A DNA stretch of 64,000 nt from Agromyces aureus (GCF_001660485.1 NZ_CP013979.1:2170001-2234000), one strand, 5' to 3'. Counted from the stretch's first letter, positions 37,113-48,013 are shown. The notes: generated by a model not told the origin, from the sequence alone. Numbers and translations are program-made.

Positions 37113-38650
37113 GGACGCCTCCAGGTTCGGCCGTCGCGGGCGAGCAGGGCGTCGGCGGATGCCGGTCCCCACGTTCCGGGGCGGTACTGTTCGGGCTGGC
37201 CCTGCGTGGACCAGAACTCCTCGATGGGGTCGAGGATCTTCCACGAGAGCTCGACCTCCTCCTGACGGGGGAAGAGGGGCGGATCGCCGAGCAGCACATC
37301 GAGGATGAGCCGCTCGTACGCCTCGGGGCTGGCCTCGGTGAACGCGTGGCCGTAGCCGAAGTCCATCGTGACGTCGCGCACCTGCATACCCGCGCCGGGC
37401 ACCTTCGACCCGAACCGGATCGTGACCCCCTCGTCGGGCTGCACGCGGATCACGAGGGCGTTCTCGCCCAGCTGCGAGGTCTGGCTGTCGGCGAAGAGCT
37501 GCTGCGGCGCACGCTTGAAGACGACCGCGATCTCGGTGACCCGTCGTCCGAGGCGCTTACCGGCCCGGAGGTAGAACGGCACGCCCGCCCAGCGGCGCGT
37601 GCCGATGGTGAGCTTCATGGCCGCGTACGTCTCGGTCAACGACTCGGGGTTCATGCCGTCCTCGTCGAGGAACCCGATGACCTCCTCGCCGCCCTGCCAG
37701 CCGCCCGCGTACTGACCGCGAGCCGTGCCGGTCGCCAGGTCTTCGGGCAGTCGCACCGCCGCGAGGATCTTCTCCTTCTCGGCGCGGAGGTCCGATGCCT
37801 CGAACGAGATCGGCTCCTCCATGGCCGTGAGGGCGAGCAGTTGCAGCAGGTGGTTCTGGATCACGTCGCGCGCAGCGCCGATGCCGTCGTAGTAGCCGGC
37901 ACGACCGCCGACGCCGATGTCCTCGGCCATCGTGATCTGCACGTGGTCGACGTAGTTCGCGTTCCAGATGGGCTCGTAGAGCTGGTTCGCGAACCGGAGG
38001 GCGAGAATGTTCTGAACGGTCTCCTTGCCCAGGTAGTGGTCGATGCGGAACACCGAGTCGGGCGGGAAGACCGAGGCCACGACGTCGTTCAGCTCGCGAG
38101 CCGTCTTGAGGTCGGAGCCGAACGGCTTCTCGATGACGACACGGCGCCACTGGCCGTTCTTCTGCTCGGTGAGACCCGATCGCTTGAGCTGCTCCGTCAC
38201 GAGGGGGAACGACTTCGGCGGGATCGACAGGTAGAACGCGTGGTTGCCCATCGTTCCGCGCTCGGCGTCGAGATCGGCCACGACGCCCCGAAGGCGGTCG
38301 AATGCGTCGTCGTCGTCGAAGTCGCCCTGGACGAAGCGGATGCCGCGTGCGAGCTGCTTCCAGACGTCCTCACGGAACTCGGTGCGCGCGTACTGGCGCA
38401 CCGAATCGTGAACGACCTTCTCGAAGTCCTGGTCCTGCCAGTCGCGGCGGGCGAAGCCCACGAGCGCGAATCCGGGAGGGAGCAGGCCTCGGTTCGCGAG
38501 GTCGTACACGGCCGGCATCAGCTTCTTGCGCGACAGGTCGCCCGTGACGCCGAAGATGATGAGGCTCGAGGGGCCGGCGATGCGATTGAGCCGGTAGTCC
38601 TTCGGAGATCGAAGCGGGTTGTTTCCCGCGGAGATGGTTGCCGGAGGCAT
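37109..38650 (-). CDS. zwf: Glucose-6-phosphate 1-dehydrogenase
   Basis: A 513-residue enzyme oxidising glucose 6-phosphate to 6-phosphogluconolactone with NADP, the entry to the pentose-phosphate pathway. The coenzyme loop is IIFGVTGDLSRKKL near residue 32. The catalytic signature RIDHYLGKE is near residue 205, and EKPFGSD precedes it. ATG start with GGAAGGG nine bases upstream. It lies 16 bases after pgi and overlaps opcA by four bases. Confidence 0.97.
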   Translation of the reverse strand: MPPATISAGNNPLRSPKDYRLNRIAGPSSLIIFGVTGDLSRKKLMPAVYDLANRGLLPPGFALVGFARRDWQDQDFEKVVHDSVRQYARTEFREDVWKQLARGIRFVQGDFDDDDAFDRLRGVVADLDAERGTMGNHAFYLSIPPKSFPLVTEQLKRSGLTEQKNGQWRRVVIEKPFGSDLKTARELNDVVASVFPPDSVFRIDHYLGKETVQNILALRFANQLYEPIWNANYVDHVQITMAEDIGVGGRAGYYDGIGAARDVIQNHLLQLLALTAMEEPISFEASDLRAEKEKILAAVRLPEDLATGTARGQYAGGWQGGEEVIGFLDEDGMNPESLTETYAAMKLTIGTRRWAGVPFYLRAGKRLGRRVTEIAVVFKRAPQQLFADSQTSQLGENALVIRVQPDEGVTIRFGSKVPGAGMQVRDVTMDFGYGHAFTEASPEAYERLILDVLLGDPPLFPRQEEVELSWKILDPIEEFWSTQGQPEQYRPGTWGPASADALLARDGRTWRRP

Positions 38651-38666
38651 GTGGACCCTTCCTGGA

Positions 38667-40271
38667 TCAGCCGATGGCGTCGAAGAGCGCGGCGACGTTC
38701 GTCGTCGGGTCGGTGAGGGTGAGCGTCAGCACCGGACGACCGAGGTCGGCGAGCACGCTCGAGTCGCCCGACGCCTGCGCGGCGATGAGCTGGCCGAAGG
38801 TGAACGGACGCTCGGGGATCGAGAGGTCTTCGGCGACGGCCTGGGTCACCTGCAGGAACACGCCGACGGCTGGGCCGCCCTTGTGGAACTGTCCGGTCGA
38901 GTGCAGGAACCTCGGGCCCCAGCCGAAGGTCACCGGGCGCCCGGCGCGCGCGGCGAGGCGCGCGCGGAGCTCTTCGAGCTCGGGGTGCGCGACCCGGTCG
39001 ACGTAGGCCTGGACCGACAGGTAGCCGTTCTCGGGCAGCTCCTCGAGCAGCACCTCGATGGCCGACTCGAGGTCGCTCGACGCTCCGATGACCTCGGGCG
39101 TGCCGCGCACCTCGATGCCGGCGGCGACGAACGCGGCGGGCGTCGGCTCGGGGCGGGCGTCGAGCAGTCCGCGGGCGGCGATCTTGGCGGACTCCACATC
39201 GGGCTGGTCGAAGGGATTGATGCCGAGCAGGCGACCCGCGACGGCGGTGGCGTACTCCCAGACGAGCAACTGCGCACCGAGGGTGCCGGACACGCGGATC
39301 TCGTCGGTGCCGTCGTCGACGAGCTGCTCGAGTCCGGCGTCGTCGACCACCCGCACGACCTGGAGGTCGGGGAGGTCTTCGGTGAGCTCGGGAGCGCTCG
39401 TCTCGAGGACGACGGGAAGGATGCCCGTGCCCTCCTTGCCCGTCGACTCCGCGATCAGCTGCTCGGCCCAGTCGGCGAAGCCGACGATGTGCGTGCCGTC
39501 GGCGACGATCGCGAGCTTGTCGCGGCGAGGGCTGGTCGCGGCGATCGCCGCACCGAGCACGAGGCCGGGATTCTCGGGGGAGTCGACCGCGAGTGCGAGC
39601 TCGATGCTCTCGGCCTCGTCGAGGATCTCGGCGATGTCGACGCCCGCGAGGCCGGACGGCACGAGGCCGAACGCGGTGAGCGCCGAGTAGCGGCCGCCCA
39701 CGTTCGGGTCGGCGTTGAACACGCGGTAGCCCGCGGCCCGTGCCGACTCGTCGAGGGGCGAACCGGGGTCCGTGACGATCACGATGCGGGTCAACGGGTC
39801 GATGCCGGCCTCGGTGAAGGCCTGCTCGTACACGCGGCGCTGACTGTCGGTCTCGACGGTGGATCCCGACTTCGACGACACGACCAGCGCCGACACGGCG
39901 AGGCGGTCTGCGAGGGCGGCACGGACCTGGCCCGGCTCCGTGGAATCGAGCACGGTGAGGTCGACGCCGGCCGTGCGGGTGATCACCTCGGGCGCGAGCG
40001 ACGAGCCGCCCATGCCCGCGAGCACGATGTGCTCGACCCCGGCGGCGTGGAGCTCGGCACGGAGCGCCTCGATCTCGGCGACGAGCGGGCGCGAGATCGC
40101 GACCGCCTCGGTCCAGCCGAGTCGCTTGTTCGACTCCTCCTCGGCCGCGGGGCCCCAGAGCGCCCCGTCCTGGGCCGTGATGCCACTCGCGACGAGGTCG
40201 GCCACGAGGGCCGGTACGGCCGTGCGGACGGCTTCGGCCGCGGCGCCGCTGACGGCGATGCGGAAGCTCAT
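38667..40271 (-). CDS. pgi: Glucose-6-phosphate isomerase
   Basis: A 534-residue aldose-ketose isomerase joining glycolysis to the pentose-phosphate pathway. Two sugar-isomerase (SIS) lobes are visible: [14 protein letters not shown] near residue 85 and [11 protein letters not shown] near 130, where the phosphate-binding serines and threonine lie. NPFDQPDVE and [13 protein letters not shown] are in the C-terminal half. It is the divergent form encoded in actinobacterial tal-pgi operons, without the classic eukaryote-type PGI signatures. ATG at 40271 overlaps the tal stop by four bases; the frame continues upstream only across tal. Confidence 0.9.
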   Translation of the reverse strand: MSFRIAVSGAAAEAVRTAVPALVADLVASGITAQDGALWGPAAEEESNKRLGWTEAVAISRPLVAEIEALRAELHAAGVEHIVLAGMGGSSLAPEVITRTAGVDLTVLDSTEPGQVRAALADRLAVSALVVSSKSGSTVETDSQRRVYEQAFTEAGIDPLTRIVIVTDPGSPLDESARAAGYRVFNADPNVGGRYSALTAFGLVPSGLAGVDIAEILDEAESIELALAVDSPENPGLVLGAAIAATSPRRDKLAIVADGTHIVGFADWAEQLIAESTGKEGTGILPVVLETSAPELTEDLPDLQVVRVVDDAGLEQLVDDGTDEIRVSGTLGAQLLVWEYATAVAGRLLGINPFDQPDVESAKIAARGLLDARPEPTPAAFVAAGIEVRGTPEVIGASSDLESAIEVLLEELPENGYLSVQAYVDRVAHPELEELRARLAARAGRPVTFGWGPRFLHSTGQFHKGGPAVGVFLQVTQAVAEDLSIPERPFTFGQLIAAQASGDSSVLADLGRPVLTLTLTDPTTNVAALFDAIG

Positions 40272-41377
40272 CGTGCACCCTCCAGCGCGCCGGTGACGGT
40301 GTCGAGGAGCTCGTGCCACGAGACGATGAACTTCTCGACGCCCTCGCGCTCGAGGAGCGCCGTCACGTCGTCGTAGGACACGCCGACCGACGCCAGGGCG
40401 TCGAGCACGGCGGTTGCGGCCGCGTACGCGCCCGTGATGCTGTCGCCTTCGACGACGCCGTGGTCGAAGGTGGCCTCGAGCGTCTTCTCGGGCATGGTGT
40501 TCACGACTCCCTGCGCGACCAGTCCGGTCACGTAGAGGGTATCGGGCAGTGCAGGGTCCTTCACGCCGGTCGAGGCCCACAGCGGGCGCTGCTTGTTCGC
40601 CCCGGCCTCGAGCAGTGCCGCGGCACGTTCGCCGGCGAACTCCTGCTCGAAGAGCTCGTAGGCGAGCTGGGCGTTCGCGACGCCGGCCTTCGACTTCAGG
40701 GCGATGGCCTCGTCGGTGCCGATCGCCTCGAGGCGCTTGTCGATCTCGCTGTCGACGCGCGAGACGAAGAACGAGGCGACCGAGTGGATGGTCGACAGGT
40801 CGATGCCGGCCTCCTTCGCGATCTCGAGCCCGGCGAGGTAGGCGGCGATGACGGCGCGGTAGCGGTCGAGGCTGAAGATGAGCGTCACGTTCACGCTGAT
40901 GCCGGCGCCGATCGCCGCGGTGATGGCGTCGAGCCCCTCGATGGTCGCGGGGATCTTGATCATCGCGTTGGGGCGGTCGACCTTGGCCCAGAGCGCCTTG
41001 GCGGAGGCGATCGTGCCGTCGGTGTCGTGCGCCAGGTCGGGCGCGACCTCGATCGAGACACGACCGTCGTAGCCGTTGCTCGCGTCGTAGACCGGGCGGA
41101 AGATGTCCGACGCCGCGCGGACGTCGTCGGTGGTGATCTCGAACACGGCGGTGTCGACGTCGGCGCCGGCCGCGGCCAGGGCCGCGACCTGCTCGGCGTA
41201 TGCGGCGCCGTTCGTGAGCGCACCCGCGAAGATCGTGGGGTTGGTGGTCACGCCGACGACGTTGCGCTCGGCGATCAGCTTCTCGAGGCCTCCTGAGACG
41301 ATGCGCTCGCGCGAGAGGTCGTCGAGCCAGATGCTGACGCCGGCTGCCGAGAGGTCTGCGGTGGGGGTGGTGGTCAT
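40268..41377 (-). CDS. tal: Transaldolase
   Basis: A 369-residue TIM-barrel aldolase moving dihydroxyacetone units between sugar phosphates. The Schiff-base lysine is near residue 141 in [21 protein letters not shown] and [13 protein letters not shown] are the conserved N-terminal blocks, and [11 protein letters not shown] and [13 protein letters not shown] lie downstream. Length fits the long actinobacterial TalB-like form. ATG with AAGGAGA eight bases upstream; 26 bases after tkt and four-base overlap with pgi. Confidence 0.96.
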   Translation of the reverse strand: MTTTPTADLSAAGVSIWLDDLSRERIVSGGLEKLIAERNVVGVTTNPTIFAGALTNGAAYAEQVAALAAAGADVDTAVFEITTDDVRAASDIFRPVYDASNGYDGRVSIEVAPDLAHDTDGTIASAKALWAKVDRPNAMIKIPATIEGLDAITAAIGAGISVNVTLIFSLDRYRAVIAAYLAGLEIAKEAGIDLSTIHSVASFFVSRVDSEIDKRLEAIGTDEAIALKSKAGVANAQLAYELFEQEFAGERAAALLEAGANKQRPLWASTGVKDPALPDTLYVTGLVAQGVVNTMPEKTLEATFDHGVVEGDSITGAYAAATAVLDALASVGVSYDDVTALLEREGVEKFIVSWHELLDTVTGALEGAR

Positions 41378-41403
41378 GATCTCGAATCTCCTTCTTGCTC
41401 GCG

Positions 41404-43497
41404 TCAGGCCGACGCGAGCGAATCCTTGGCAGCGGCGACGACGGCTTCGGTCGTGATGCCGAACTCGCGGAACAGCGTCTTGTAGTCGGCGGAGGCGCCG
41501 AAGTGCTCGATCGAGACCGAGCGACCGCGGTCGCCCACGATCTTGTCCCAGCTGAGCGCGACGCCGGCCTCGACCGACACGCGCGCGGTGACGGCGGCGG
41601 GCAGCACGGACTCGCGGTACGCGGCATCCTGCTCGGCGAACCAGTCGAGGCTGGGCGCCGAGACGACGCGAGCCTGGATGCCCTCTGCTGCGAGCTGCTC
41701 GCGAGCGGCGACGGCCAGTTGCACCTCGGAGCCCGTGGCGATGAGGATCACGTCGGGCGTGCCGGACGCCGCCTCGGCGAGCACGTAGGCGCCCTTCGCG
41801 ACCCCGTCGGTCGAGGCGAACACGTCACCGGACGCCTCGCCCGCGCCGCGAGCGAACACCGGGATGTTCTGGCGCGTGAGGGCGATGCCGACCGGGGCGT
41901 CGCGCCGCTTCAGGATCTCGAGCCAGGCCGCGGCCGTCTCGTTGGCGTCGGCCGGACGGACGACCGAGAACCCGGGGATCGCCCGGAGCGTCGCGAGCTG
42001 TTCGATCGGCTGGTGCGTCGGGCCGTCTTCGCCGAGCGCGACGGAGTCGTGCGTCCAGACGAAGATCGAGGGCACCTTCATGAGCGCGGCCAGACGCACG
42101 GCAGGGCGCATGTAGTCGCTGAAGATGAGGAACGTGCCGCCGAACGGACGTGTCTTGCCGTGCAGGACGATGCCGTTGACGATCGCGGCCATCGCGTGCT
42201 CACGGATGCCGAAGTGCAGCACGCGGCCATACGGGTTGCCCGAGAACTCGTGCGTCGACCATTCGGTCGGGATGAACGAGGCCGCCCCGTTGATGGTCGT
42301 GAGGTTCGACTCGGCGAGGTCGGCCGAGCCGCCCCAGAACTCGGGCAGCTGCGCGGCGAGGCCGTTGATGACCTTGCCGCTCGCGGCGCGGGTCGACACC
42401 TCGGTGCCGCTCTCGAACGCGGGGAGCGCGTCGGCGAGGTCCGCGGGGAGCTCGCCGGCCTCGAGGCGGTCGAGGAGCTGCTTGCGCTCGGGGTTGGCCT
42501 CGGCCCACGCGTCGAAGGACACCTGCCACTCGGCCTTCAGCGCCGCGCCGCGCTCGAGCGCGCCACGGGTGTGCTCGATGACCTCTTCGGCGACGACGAA
42601 CGTCTGCTCGGGGTCGAAGCCGAGCACCTCCTTGGTGGCGGCGAGCTCGGAGGCGCCGAGGGCCGAACCGTGGATCTTGCCGGAGTTCTGCTTGCCGGGG
42701 GAGGGCCATCCGATGATGGTCTTCAGGATGATGATGGACGGCTTGGAGGTCTCGCCCTTGGCGGCCTCGAGCGCGTCGTTCAGCTCGGCCACGTCTTCGA
42801 CGTACTGGCCGGTCTTCTTCCAGTCGACGGTCTGGACGTGCCATCCGTACGCCGCGTAGCGTGCCGCGACGTCTTCGGTGAAGGCGATGTTGGTGTCGTC
42901 CTCGATGGAGATCTGGTTGGAGTCGTAGATCACGACGAGGTTGCCGAGCTGCTGGTGGCCGGCGAGCGAGGATGCCTCGCTGGTCACGCCCTCCTGCAGG
43001 TCGCCGTCGCCGGCGATCACGTAGACGTTGTGGTCGAACGGGCTCGTGCCGGCCGCGGCATCCGGGTCGAACAGCCCGCGCTCGAAGCGCGAGGCGTAGG
43101 CGAAGCCGACCGCGGAGGCGAGACCCTGGCCGAGCGGGCCCGTGGTGATCTCGACGCCGTCGGTGTGGCCGTACTCGGGGTGGCCGGGGGTCTTCGAGCC
43201 CCAGGTGCGCAGCGCCTTCAGGTCGTCGAGCTCGAGTCCGTCGCCGGCCAGGTAGAGCTGCACGTACTGGGTCAGCGAGCTGTGGCCCACCGACAGGATG
43301 AAGCGGTCGCGGCCGAGCCACTGGTGGTCGGCGGGGTCGCGGCGCATGACCTTCTGGAACAGCAGGTACGCGGCGGGAGCGAGGCTCATGGCCGTGCCGG
43401 GGTGGCCGTTCCCGACCTTCTCGACGGCGTCGGCCGCCAAGATGCGTGCGGTGTCGACAGCGCGATCGTCGATGGTCTCCCAGTTCAGGTGAGTCAC
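41404..43497 (-). CDS. tkt: Transketolase
   Basis: A 697-residue thiamine-diphosphate enzyme of the non-oxidative pentose-phosphate pathway. The N-terminal [15 protein letters not shown], the ThDP-binding motif [19 protein letters not shown] (GDG to the N-ligand), and the pyrimidine-domain [18 protein letters not shown] are all present. The GTG start at 43497 gives [17 protein letters not shown], the standard N-terminus, with GGAAGGAA upstream. Further upstream the frame stays open without sense. First gene of the pentose-phosphate operon; a long leader precedes it. Confidence 0.96.
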   Translation of the reverse strand: MTHLNWETIDDRAVDTARILAADAVEKVGNGHPGTAMSLAPAAYLLFQKVMRRDPADHQWLGRDRFILSVGHSSLTQYVQLYLAGDGLELDDLKALRTWGSKTPGHPEYGHTDGVEITTGPLGQGLASAVGFAYASRFERGLFDPDAAAGTSPFDHNVYVIAGDGDLQEGVTSEASSLAGHQQLGNLVVIYDSNQISIEDDTNIAFTEDVAARYAAYGWHVQTVDWKKTGQYVEDVAELNDALEAAKGETSKPSIIILKTIIGWPSPGKQNSGKIHGSALGASELAATKEVLGFDPEQTFVVAEEVIEHTRGALERGAALKAEWQVSFDAWAEANPERKQLLDRLEAGELPADLADALPAFESGTEVSTRAASGKVINGLAAQLPEFWGGSADLAESNLTTINGAASFIPTEWSTHEFSGNPYGRVLHFGIREHAMAAIVNGIVLHGKTRPFGGTFLIFSDYMRPAVRLAALMKVPSIFVWTHDSVALGEDGPTHQPIEQLATLRAIPGFSVVRPADANETAAAWLEILKRRDAPVGIALTRQNIPVFARGAGEASGDVFASTDGVAKGAYVLAEAASGTPDVILIATGSEVQLAVAAREQLAAEGIQARVVSAPSLDWFAEQDAAYRESVLPAAVTARVSVEAGVALSWDKIVGDRGRSVSIEHFGASADYKTLFREFGITTEAVVAAAKDSLASA

Positions 43498-43646
43498 GAG
43501 TGGAGTGTTCCTTCCGATGGTGAGCGGCCCCGAGGTTCTCGGTCGGCCAGGGAAATCGCTGCGGCGACGTTGCCATCCTGCGCGCACGCCCACACCCCGC
43601 GGAAGTGTGTGGGTCGTGAACAACGCGGGAAGGCCCGCATGCTCAA

Positions 43647-43652
43647 AGTATA
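43647..43652 (-). promoter_or_regulatory. -10 box of the tkt operon promoter
   Basis: TATACT on the minus strand, about 150 bases before the tkt GTG. No convincing -35 at 17 bases. Confidence 0.45.
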
Positions 43653-43774
43653 TGGAAAGGCTCAGTTTCGCGGACGTGACGGTGGGTTCACGGCTCGATC
43701 GGAGGCATGTGAGGTCGGCCGGATCGGCCGGAGCGCCGGGGTCGCACTGGGGATGCCGATGACGCCGGATGACA

Positions 43775-43780
43775 TAGAAT
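43775..43780 (+). promoter_or_regulatory. -10 box of the ctaB promoter
   Basis: TAGAAT, 48 bases before the ctaB ATG; GAGGAG at 43821-43826 is the ribosome binding site. No clear -35. Confidence 0.45.
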
Positions 43781-43828
43781 GCCGTGTGGGCCGCGTCGTG
43801 TTCGTCGCGCCCGCGCGGAAGAGGAGCG

Positions 43829-44749
43829 ATGCAGGCAGCAGTTGAGACGCGGCAAGCGACGACCGAGCCGACCCTGAAGCGCAAGCTCTCGGCGTACCTC
43901 GCGCTCACGAAGCCGCGCGTGATCGAGCTGCTGCTCGTGGTCACGGCGCCGACGATGATCCTCGCCCAGAACGGGCTGCCGAGCCTCTGGCTCATGGTCG
44001 CGACGCTGATCGGCGGCGCCATGAGCGCCGGGTCGGCCGGTGCGTTCAACTGCTACATCGACCGCGACATCGATCGCGTCATGAAGCGCACGCAGGGCCG
44101 CCCGCTGGTCACCGGCGAACTGACCGACCGCGAGGCCCTCGTGTTCGCCTACGGCCTCGGCCTCGCGTCGATCATCTGGCTCGGCCTGTTCACGAACTGG
44201 GTCGCCGCGGCGCTCTCGCTCGCCGCCATCCTGCTGTACGTCGTCTTCTACAGCCTGATCCTGAAGCGCCGCACGGCGCAGAACATCGTCTGGGGCGGCA
44301 TCGCGGGCTGCATGCCCGTGCTCATCGGCTGGGCCGCGGTCACCGGCGACCTGAGCTGGCCGCCGTTCATCCTGTTCCTGATCATCTTCCTCTGGACGCC
44401 GCCGCACTACTGGCCGCTCTCGATGAAGTACAAGGACGACTACGCGGCCGCCGGCGTGCCGATGCTCGCCGTGGTGCGCGGGCGCGCCCAGGTCGGACTG
44501 CAGGTCATCCTGTACGCGTGGGCGACCGTCGCCTGCACGTTGCTGCTCATCCCGGTGGCCGGCATGGGCCTGCTCTACTCGAGCGTCGCGCTCGTCACGG
44601 GTGCCTGGTTCATCTACGAGACGCACCGCCTGTACAACCTGGCGATCCGCCACGTGCAGGTCTCGCCGATGCGGGTGTTCCACGGCTCGATCGCGTACCT
44701 CACGCTGGTCTTCCTCGCGGTCGGCATCGACCCGCTGCTGCCCTTCTAG
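43829..44749 (+). CDS. ctaB: Protoheme IX farnesyltransferase (heme O synthase)
   Basis: A 306-residue UbiA-superfamily membrane prenyltransferase that adds farnesyl to heme B, giving heme O for cytochrome oxidase. Nine hydrophobic helices are visible. The aspartate motif is [15 protein letters not shown] near residue 77, and the second conserved motif [12 protein letters not shown] is near 145. ATG at 43829 with GAGGAG is preferred to an upstream GTG at 43784, which is too close to the -10 box to be used. It converges on the gamma-CA/ctaA pair, so both heme A synthesis steps are encoded together. Confidence 0.94.
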   Translation: MQAAVETRQATTEPTLKRKLSAYLALTKPRVIELLLVVTAPTMILAQNGLPSLWLMVATLIGGAMSAGSAGAFNCYIDRDIDRVMKRTQGRPLVTGELTDREALVFAYGLGLASIIWLGLFTNWVAAALSLAAILLYVVFYSLILKRRTAQNIVWGGIAGCMPVLIGWAAVTGDLSWPPFILFLIIFLWTPPHYWPLSMKYKDDYAAAGVPMLAVVRGRAQVGLQVILYAWATVACTLLLIPVAGMGLLYSSVALVTGAWFIYETHRLYNLAIRHVQVSPMRVFHGSIAYLTLVFLAVGIDPLLPF

Positions 44750-44752
44750 CCG

Positions 44753-44770
44753 GCAGGCCACGTGGTCTGC
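44753..44770. terminator. Possible bidirectional hairpin after ctaB
   Basis: GCAGGCCAC followed by GTGGTCTGC (one G:T) lies between convergent ctaB and the gamma-CA-like gene. Short, no T-tract. Confidence 0.35.
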
Positions 44771-44801
44771 AGGCCTCGTCGTCGGGCGTGCGGATGTCGC
44801 G

Positions 44802-45404
44802 TCACTGTCGCTCGTCGAGGATCACGTCGTCGTCGTGGGCGGCGTAGAACGCCGACTGCCGGCGTAGGATCTCGGCCGGGCCGTCGTCGCGCGTGACGCC
44901 GTAGACGGTGCCCGGAAAGTCGAGCGTGCGCTGCACCGCCCAGATCTCGTCGTGCCGGTCGGGACTGAACAACTGCGCCGGCGTGCCGACGGCGACCCAC
45001 CCGATCGGGACCACGGCCGCGGGGTCGAGCGTGGTGTTCACGTGCACGACGGCGTTCACGCGCACCTCGGCGCCAGCTCCGACGACGCCGCCGGGGAACA
45101 CCGCGGCACCGGTCGCGATGAAGGCCTCGTCGCCGATCGTCGCGCCGTTGACGTGGGCGTGCGGGCCGATCATGACGTGAGCGCCGACGATCGCCGGATG
45201 CCCCGCGCGGCCGCGGATGACGGCATGCTCGAGCACGACGGTCTCGGCGCCGATGCGCACTTGGCCGTCCTCGCCGGTGAGCACGGCGCCGTGCAGGATG
45301 CGCGCGCCGGCCTCGACGACGACGTCGCCGGAGATCACCGCCCCGGGCGCCACCGTGGCATCGGGCGAGATGAACGGCTCGCGGCCACGATGGCGGACGA
45401 GCAT
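44802..45404 (-). CDS. Gamma-carbonic-anhydrase-like hexapeptide-repeat protein
   Basis: A 200-residue left-handed beta-helix protein. Hexapeptide repeats run from about residue 10 to 150 (for example DATVAPGAVISGDVVVEAGA). It aligns best with the gamma carbonic anhydrase/YrdA/PaaY family. The usual zinc pattern GHxxxxHG is replaced by GPHAHVNG, and only LEH resembles the first ligand. Zinc-dependent anhydrase activity is therefore doubtful; an acyltransferase-like or structural role is equally possible. The C-terminal ~50 residues are a helical tail rich in Asp. The ATG overlaps the ctaA stop by one base (TGATG), so it is coupled to heme A synthase. Confidence 0.75.
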   Translation of the reverse strand: MLVRHRGREPFISPDATVAPGAVISGDVVVEAGARILHGAVLTGEDGQVRIGAETVVLEHAVIRGRAGHPAIVGAHVMIGPHAHVNGATIGDEAFIATGAAVFPGGVVGAGAEVRVNAVVHVNTTLDPAAVVPIGWVAVGTPAQLFSPDRHDEIWAVQRTLDFPGTVYGVTRDDGPAEILRRQSAFYAAHDDDVILDERQ

Positions 45405-46342
45405 CAGCGCGCTGCCGCCTCGACCGGGGAGTCGGTCGCCGCGGCATCCGTCGCCACCGGGCGCCTGAGGTGCAGGATCACGACGGTCATCGTGGCGGCG
45501 AGGAGCGCGGCGAGCACCATGTGCACGCCCACGGCGAGCGGCGGGAGGCCGTTGCGCGCCTGGTAGAGGCCGATGAGGATCTGCACGAGCTCGACGCCGA
45601 GCAGCACGAGCGCCCAGCGGAGCGTCGGGAGCTTCTTGATCCAGGCGCCGATCACGAGCGCGATGGTCAGCGCGAACATCGCGTATCCGGGCCACGCGTG
45701 GATGTGCTCGAGCACCTCGGCGTCGAACCCGTTGCGCCCCGCCTCCGCGTCGCCCGAGTGCGGGCCCGCGCCGGTGGTGAGGATGCCGAAGAGGATCGAG
45801 ATCGCGAGCACGGCGCTCGTCGCGTGGGCGAGGCCGAGGTACCAGCCGGGCACGGCGCGTTCGCGCGGCCCCGGGGAGGCATCCATGCGCACCAGGAAGG
45901 CCGCGGCGACGCAGACGAGGGTGAGCGAGGTCACGTAGTGGAACCCGACGATGAACGGATTCAGGCCGGTCCACACCGTGATGCCGCCGACGAGGGCCTG
46001 CGCGATGATGCCGGCGCCGACGATGAACGAGAGAGTGAACAGGTCGGGACGTTCGGCGCGGAGGCGCCACACGAGCACGAAGAGGATCAACGCGACGATG
46101 CCCACCACGCCCGTCATGAGCCGGTTGCCGAACTCGATGAGCGAGTGGTACGTGAGCTCCTCGGTCGGCACGAGGGAACCCGGCGTGCACGTCGGCCAGG
46201 TCGGGCAGCCGAGGCCCGAGCCGGTCAGGCGCACGGCACCGCCCGTGGCGATGATCATCGTCTGGGCGATGAAGGAGAGCCACGCGAAGATGCGGATGCG
46301 GCGGTCGACGTGCTGGGGGAGCCACGCGGTGAAGCGGTTCAC
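45404..46342 (-). CDS. ctaA: Heme A synthase
   Basis: A 312-residue COX15/CtaA membrane protein that oxidises the C8 methyl of heme O to a formyl group, giving heme A for aa3-type oxidase. Eight hydrophobic helices are visible. The extracellular cysteine pair is in GLGCPTWPTC near residue 46, and the heme-ligand histidines are in the TYHSLIEFGNR, GFHYVTS, EHIHAWPGY and GVHMVLA helices. The start is GTG at 46342. It is divergent from sufB, and a CTATAG core at 46411-46416 carries possible -10 boxes for both directions. Confidence 0.93.
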   Translation of the reverse strand: MNRFTAWLPQHVDRRIRIFAWLSFIAQTMIIATGGAVRLTGSGLGCPTWPTCTPGSLVPTEELTYHSLIEFGNRLMTGVVGIVALILFVLVWRLRAERPDLFTLSFIVGAGIIAQALVGGITVWTGLNPFIVGFHYVTSLTLVCVAAAFLVRMDASPGPRERAVPGWYLGLAHATSAVLAISILFGILTTGAGPHSGDAEAGRNGFDAEVLEHIHAWPGYAMFALTIALVIGAWIKKLPTLRWALVLLGVELVQILIGLYQARNGLPPLAVGVHMVLAALLAATMTVVILHLRRPVATDAAATDSPVEAAAR

Positions 46343-46412
46343 GCTGGGAGTCCTGCTCCGGGTCGGCCTGTGACGGCACTGGGAGTACGGACCAGTGCGC
46401 GGCGCGACCCTA

Positions 46413-46418
46413 TAGACT
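46413..46418 (+). promoter_or_regulatory. -10 box for the suf operon within a CTATAG core
   Basis: TAGACT on the plus strand; the complementary strand reads TAGGGT at 46412-46407 for ctaA. The suf leader would be about 170 bases. A second possible box, TAGACG, is at 46489-46494. Confidence 0.35.
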
Positions 46419-46592
46419 TGGGTGGTTGGGGAATCCCGCGAGGCGCGCGAGAACGCGCGATGCGGTACCCGACCATCTTAGGTTTGCATAGACGCCACCC
46501 GCACATCATCACCATCTCCACGAGCGCCTCGACTCACGAGAGGCGATGGGCCGGCCTGATAGCCGGTTGCACGGGAGGAGAAGAGGGAGAGC

Positions 46593-48011
46593 ATGACGGA
46601 CGTACTGATCGATCGCCCGGAACTGGAAGGACTCGGCACGTACGAGTTCGGCTGGTCCGACTCCGACGCCGCCGGGGCATCCGCCCGACGCGGCATCTCG
46701 CCGGAGGTCGTCGCCGACATCTCCGCGCTGAAGAGCGAACCCGAGTGGATGCTGCAGCGCCGCCAGCGCGCCCTGCAACTCTTCGAGCGCAAGCCCATGC
46801 CGACCTGGGGCGCCGATCTCTCGGAGATCGACTTCGACAACATCAAGTACTTCGTGCGCTCGACCGAGAAGCAGGCCCAGACCTGGGAAGACCTGCCCGA
46901 CGACATCAAGAACACCTACGAGAAGCTCGGCATCCCCGAGGCCGAGCGCCAGCGGCTCGTCGCCGGCGTCGCCGCGCAGTACGAGTCCGAGGTGGTCTAC
47001 CACCAGATCAACGAAGAGCTCGAGCGCCAGGGCGTCATCTTCATGGACACCGACACCGCACTGAAGGAGCACCCCGAGTTCTTCGAGGAGTACTTCGGCA
47101 CCGTGATCCCGGCCGGCGACAACAAGTTCGCCGCGCTGAACACGGCCGTGTGGTCGGGCGGCTCGTTCGTCTACGTGCCGCCCGGCGTTCACGTCGAGAT
47201 CCCGCTGCAGGCCTACTTCCGCATCAACACCGAGAACATGGGCCAGTTCGAGCGAACGCTGATCATCGCCGACGAGGGCAGCTACGTGCACTACATCGAG
47301 GGCTGCACGGCGCCGATCTACAAGTCGGACTCGCTGCACTCGGCCGTCGTCGAGATCATCGTGAAGAAGAACGCGCGCGTTCGCTACACGACGATCCAGA
47401 ACTGGTCGAACAACGTCTACAACCTCGTCACGAAGCGTGCCACCGCGGCCGAAGGCGCCACGATGGAGTGGGTCGACGGCAACATCGGCTCGAAGGTCAC
47501 GATGAAGTACCCGTCGATCTTCCTCATGGGCGAGCACGCCAAGGGCGAGACGCTCTCGGTCGCCTTCGCCGGCCCCGGCCAGCACCAGGACGCCGGCGCG
47601 AAGATGATCCACATGGCGCCGTACACGCAGTCGTCGATCGTCTCGAAGTCGATCGCCCGCGGCGGCGGCCGCGCCGGCTACCGCGGCGAGGTCCGCATCG
47701 ACGCCAACGCGCACCACTCGGCGAACAGCGTCGTCTGCGACGCGCTGCTCGTCGACACGATCTCGCGGTCCGACACGTACCCCGCGATCGACATCCGCGT
47801 CGACGACGTGAAGCTCGGCCACGAGGCGACCGTCTCGAAGGTCAGCGAGGAGCAGCTCTTCTACCTGATGAGCCGCGGCATCGACGAGACCGAGGCCATG
47901 TCGATGATCGTGCGCGGGTTCATCGAGCCGATCGCCCGCGAACTCCCCATGGAGTACGCGATGGAACTCAACAAGCTCATCGAGATGGGCATGGAAGGAT
48001 CGGTGGGCTAG
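46593..48011 (+). CDS. sufB: Fe-S cluster assembly protein SufB
   Basis: A 472-residue scaffold subunit of the SufBCD complex on which new Fe-S clusters are built. The C-terminal beta-helix core is well conserved: [22 protein letters not shown] (key residues G-G-S-F and P-P-G-V), YIEGCTAP with the conserved Cys, [18 protein letters not shown], and [14 protein letters not shown]. There is no intein. The ATG follows a long GGAGAAGAGGGAGAG purine tract. Two bases separate it from sufD. The usual sufR repressor gene is not next to it; the gene upstream is divergent ctaA. Confidence 0.96.
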   Translation: MTDVLIDRPELEGLGTYEFGWSDSDAAGASARRGISPEVVADISALKSEPEWMLQRRQRALQLFERKPMPTWGADLSEIDFDNIKYFVRSTEKQAQTWEDLPDDIKNTYEKLGIPEAERQRLVAGVAAQYESEVVYHQINEELERQGVIFMDTDTALKEHPEFFEEYFGTVIPAGDNKFAALNTAVWSGGSFVYVPPGVHVEIPLQAYFRINTENMGQFERTLIIADEGSYVHYIEGCTAPIYKSDSLHSAVVEIIVKKNARVRYTTIQNWSNNVYNLVTKRATAAEGATMEWVDGNIGSKVTMKYPSIFLMGEHAKGETLSVAFAGPGQHQDAGAKMIHMAPYTQSSIVSKSIARGGGRAGYRGEVRIDANAHHSANSVVCDALLVDTISRSDTYPAIDIRVDDVKLGHEATVSKVSEEQLFYLMSRGIDETEAMSMIVRGFIEPIARELPMEYAMELNKLIEMGMEGSVG

Positions 48012-48013
48012 TA

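Larger units (their letters stand above)
43498..43828. other. Divergent intergenic region between tkt and ctaB
   Basis: 331 bases without a supported gene. It holds the ~140-base tkt leader with a hairpin CCCACAC (43589-43595) / GTGTGGG (43607-43613), a minus-strand -10 TATACT at 43652-43647, and a plus-strand -10 TAGAAT at 43775-43780 for ctaB. Between the two -10 boxes (43653-43774) I see no further clear elements. Confidence 0.6.
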
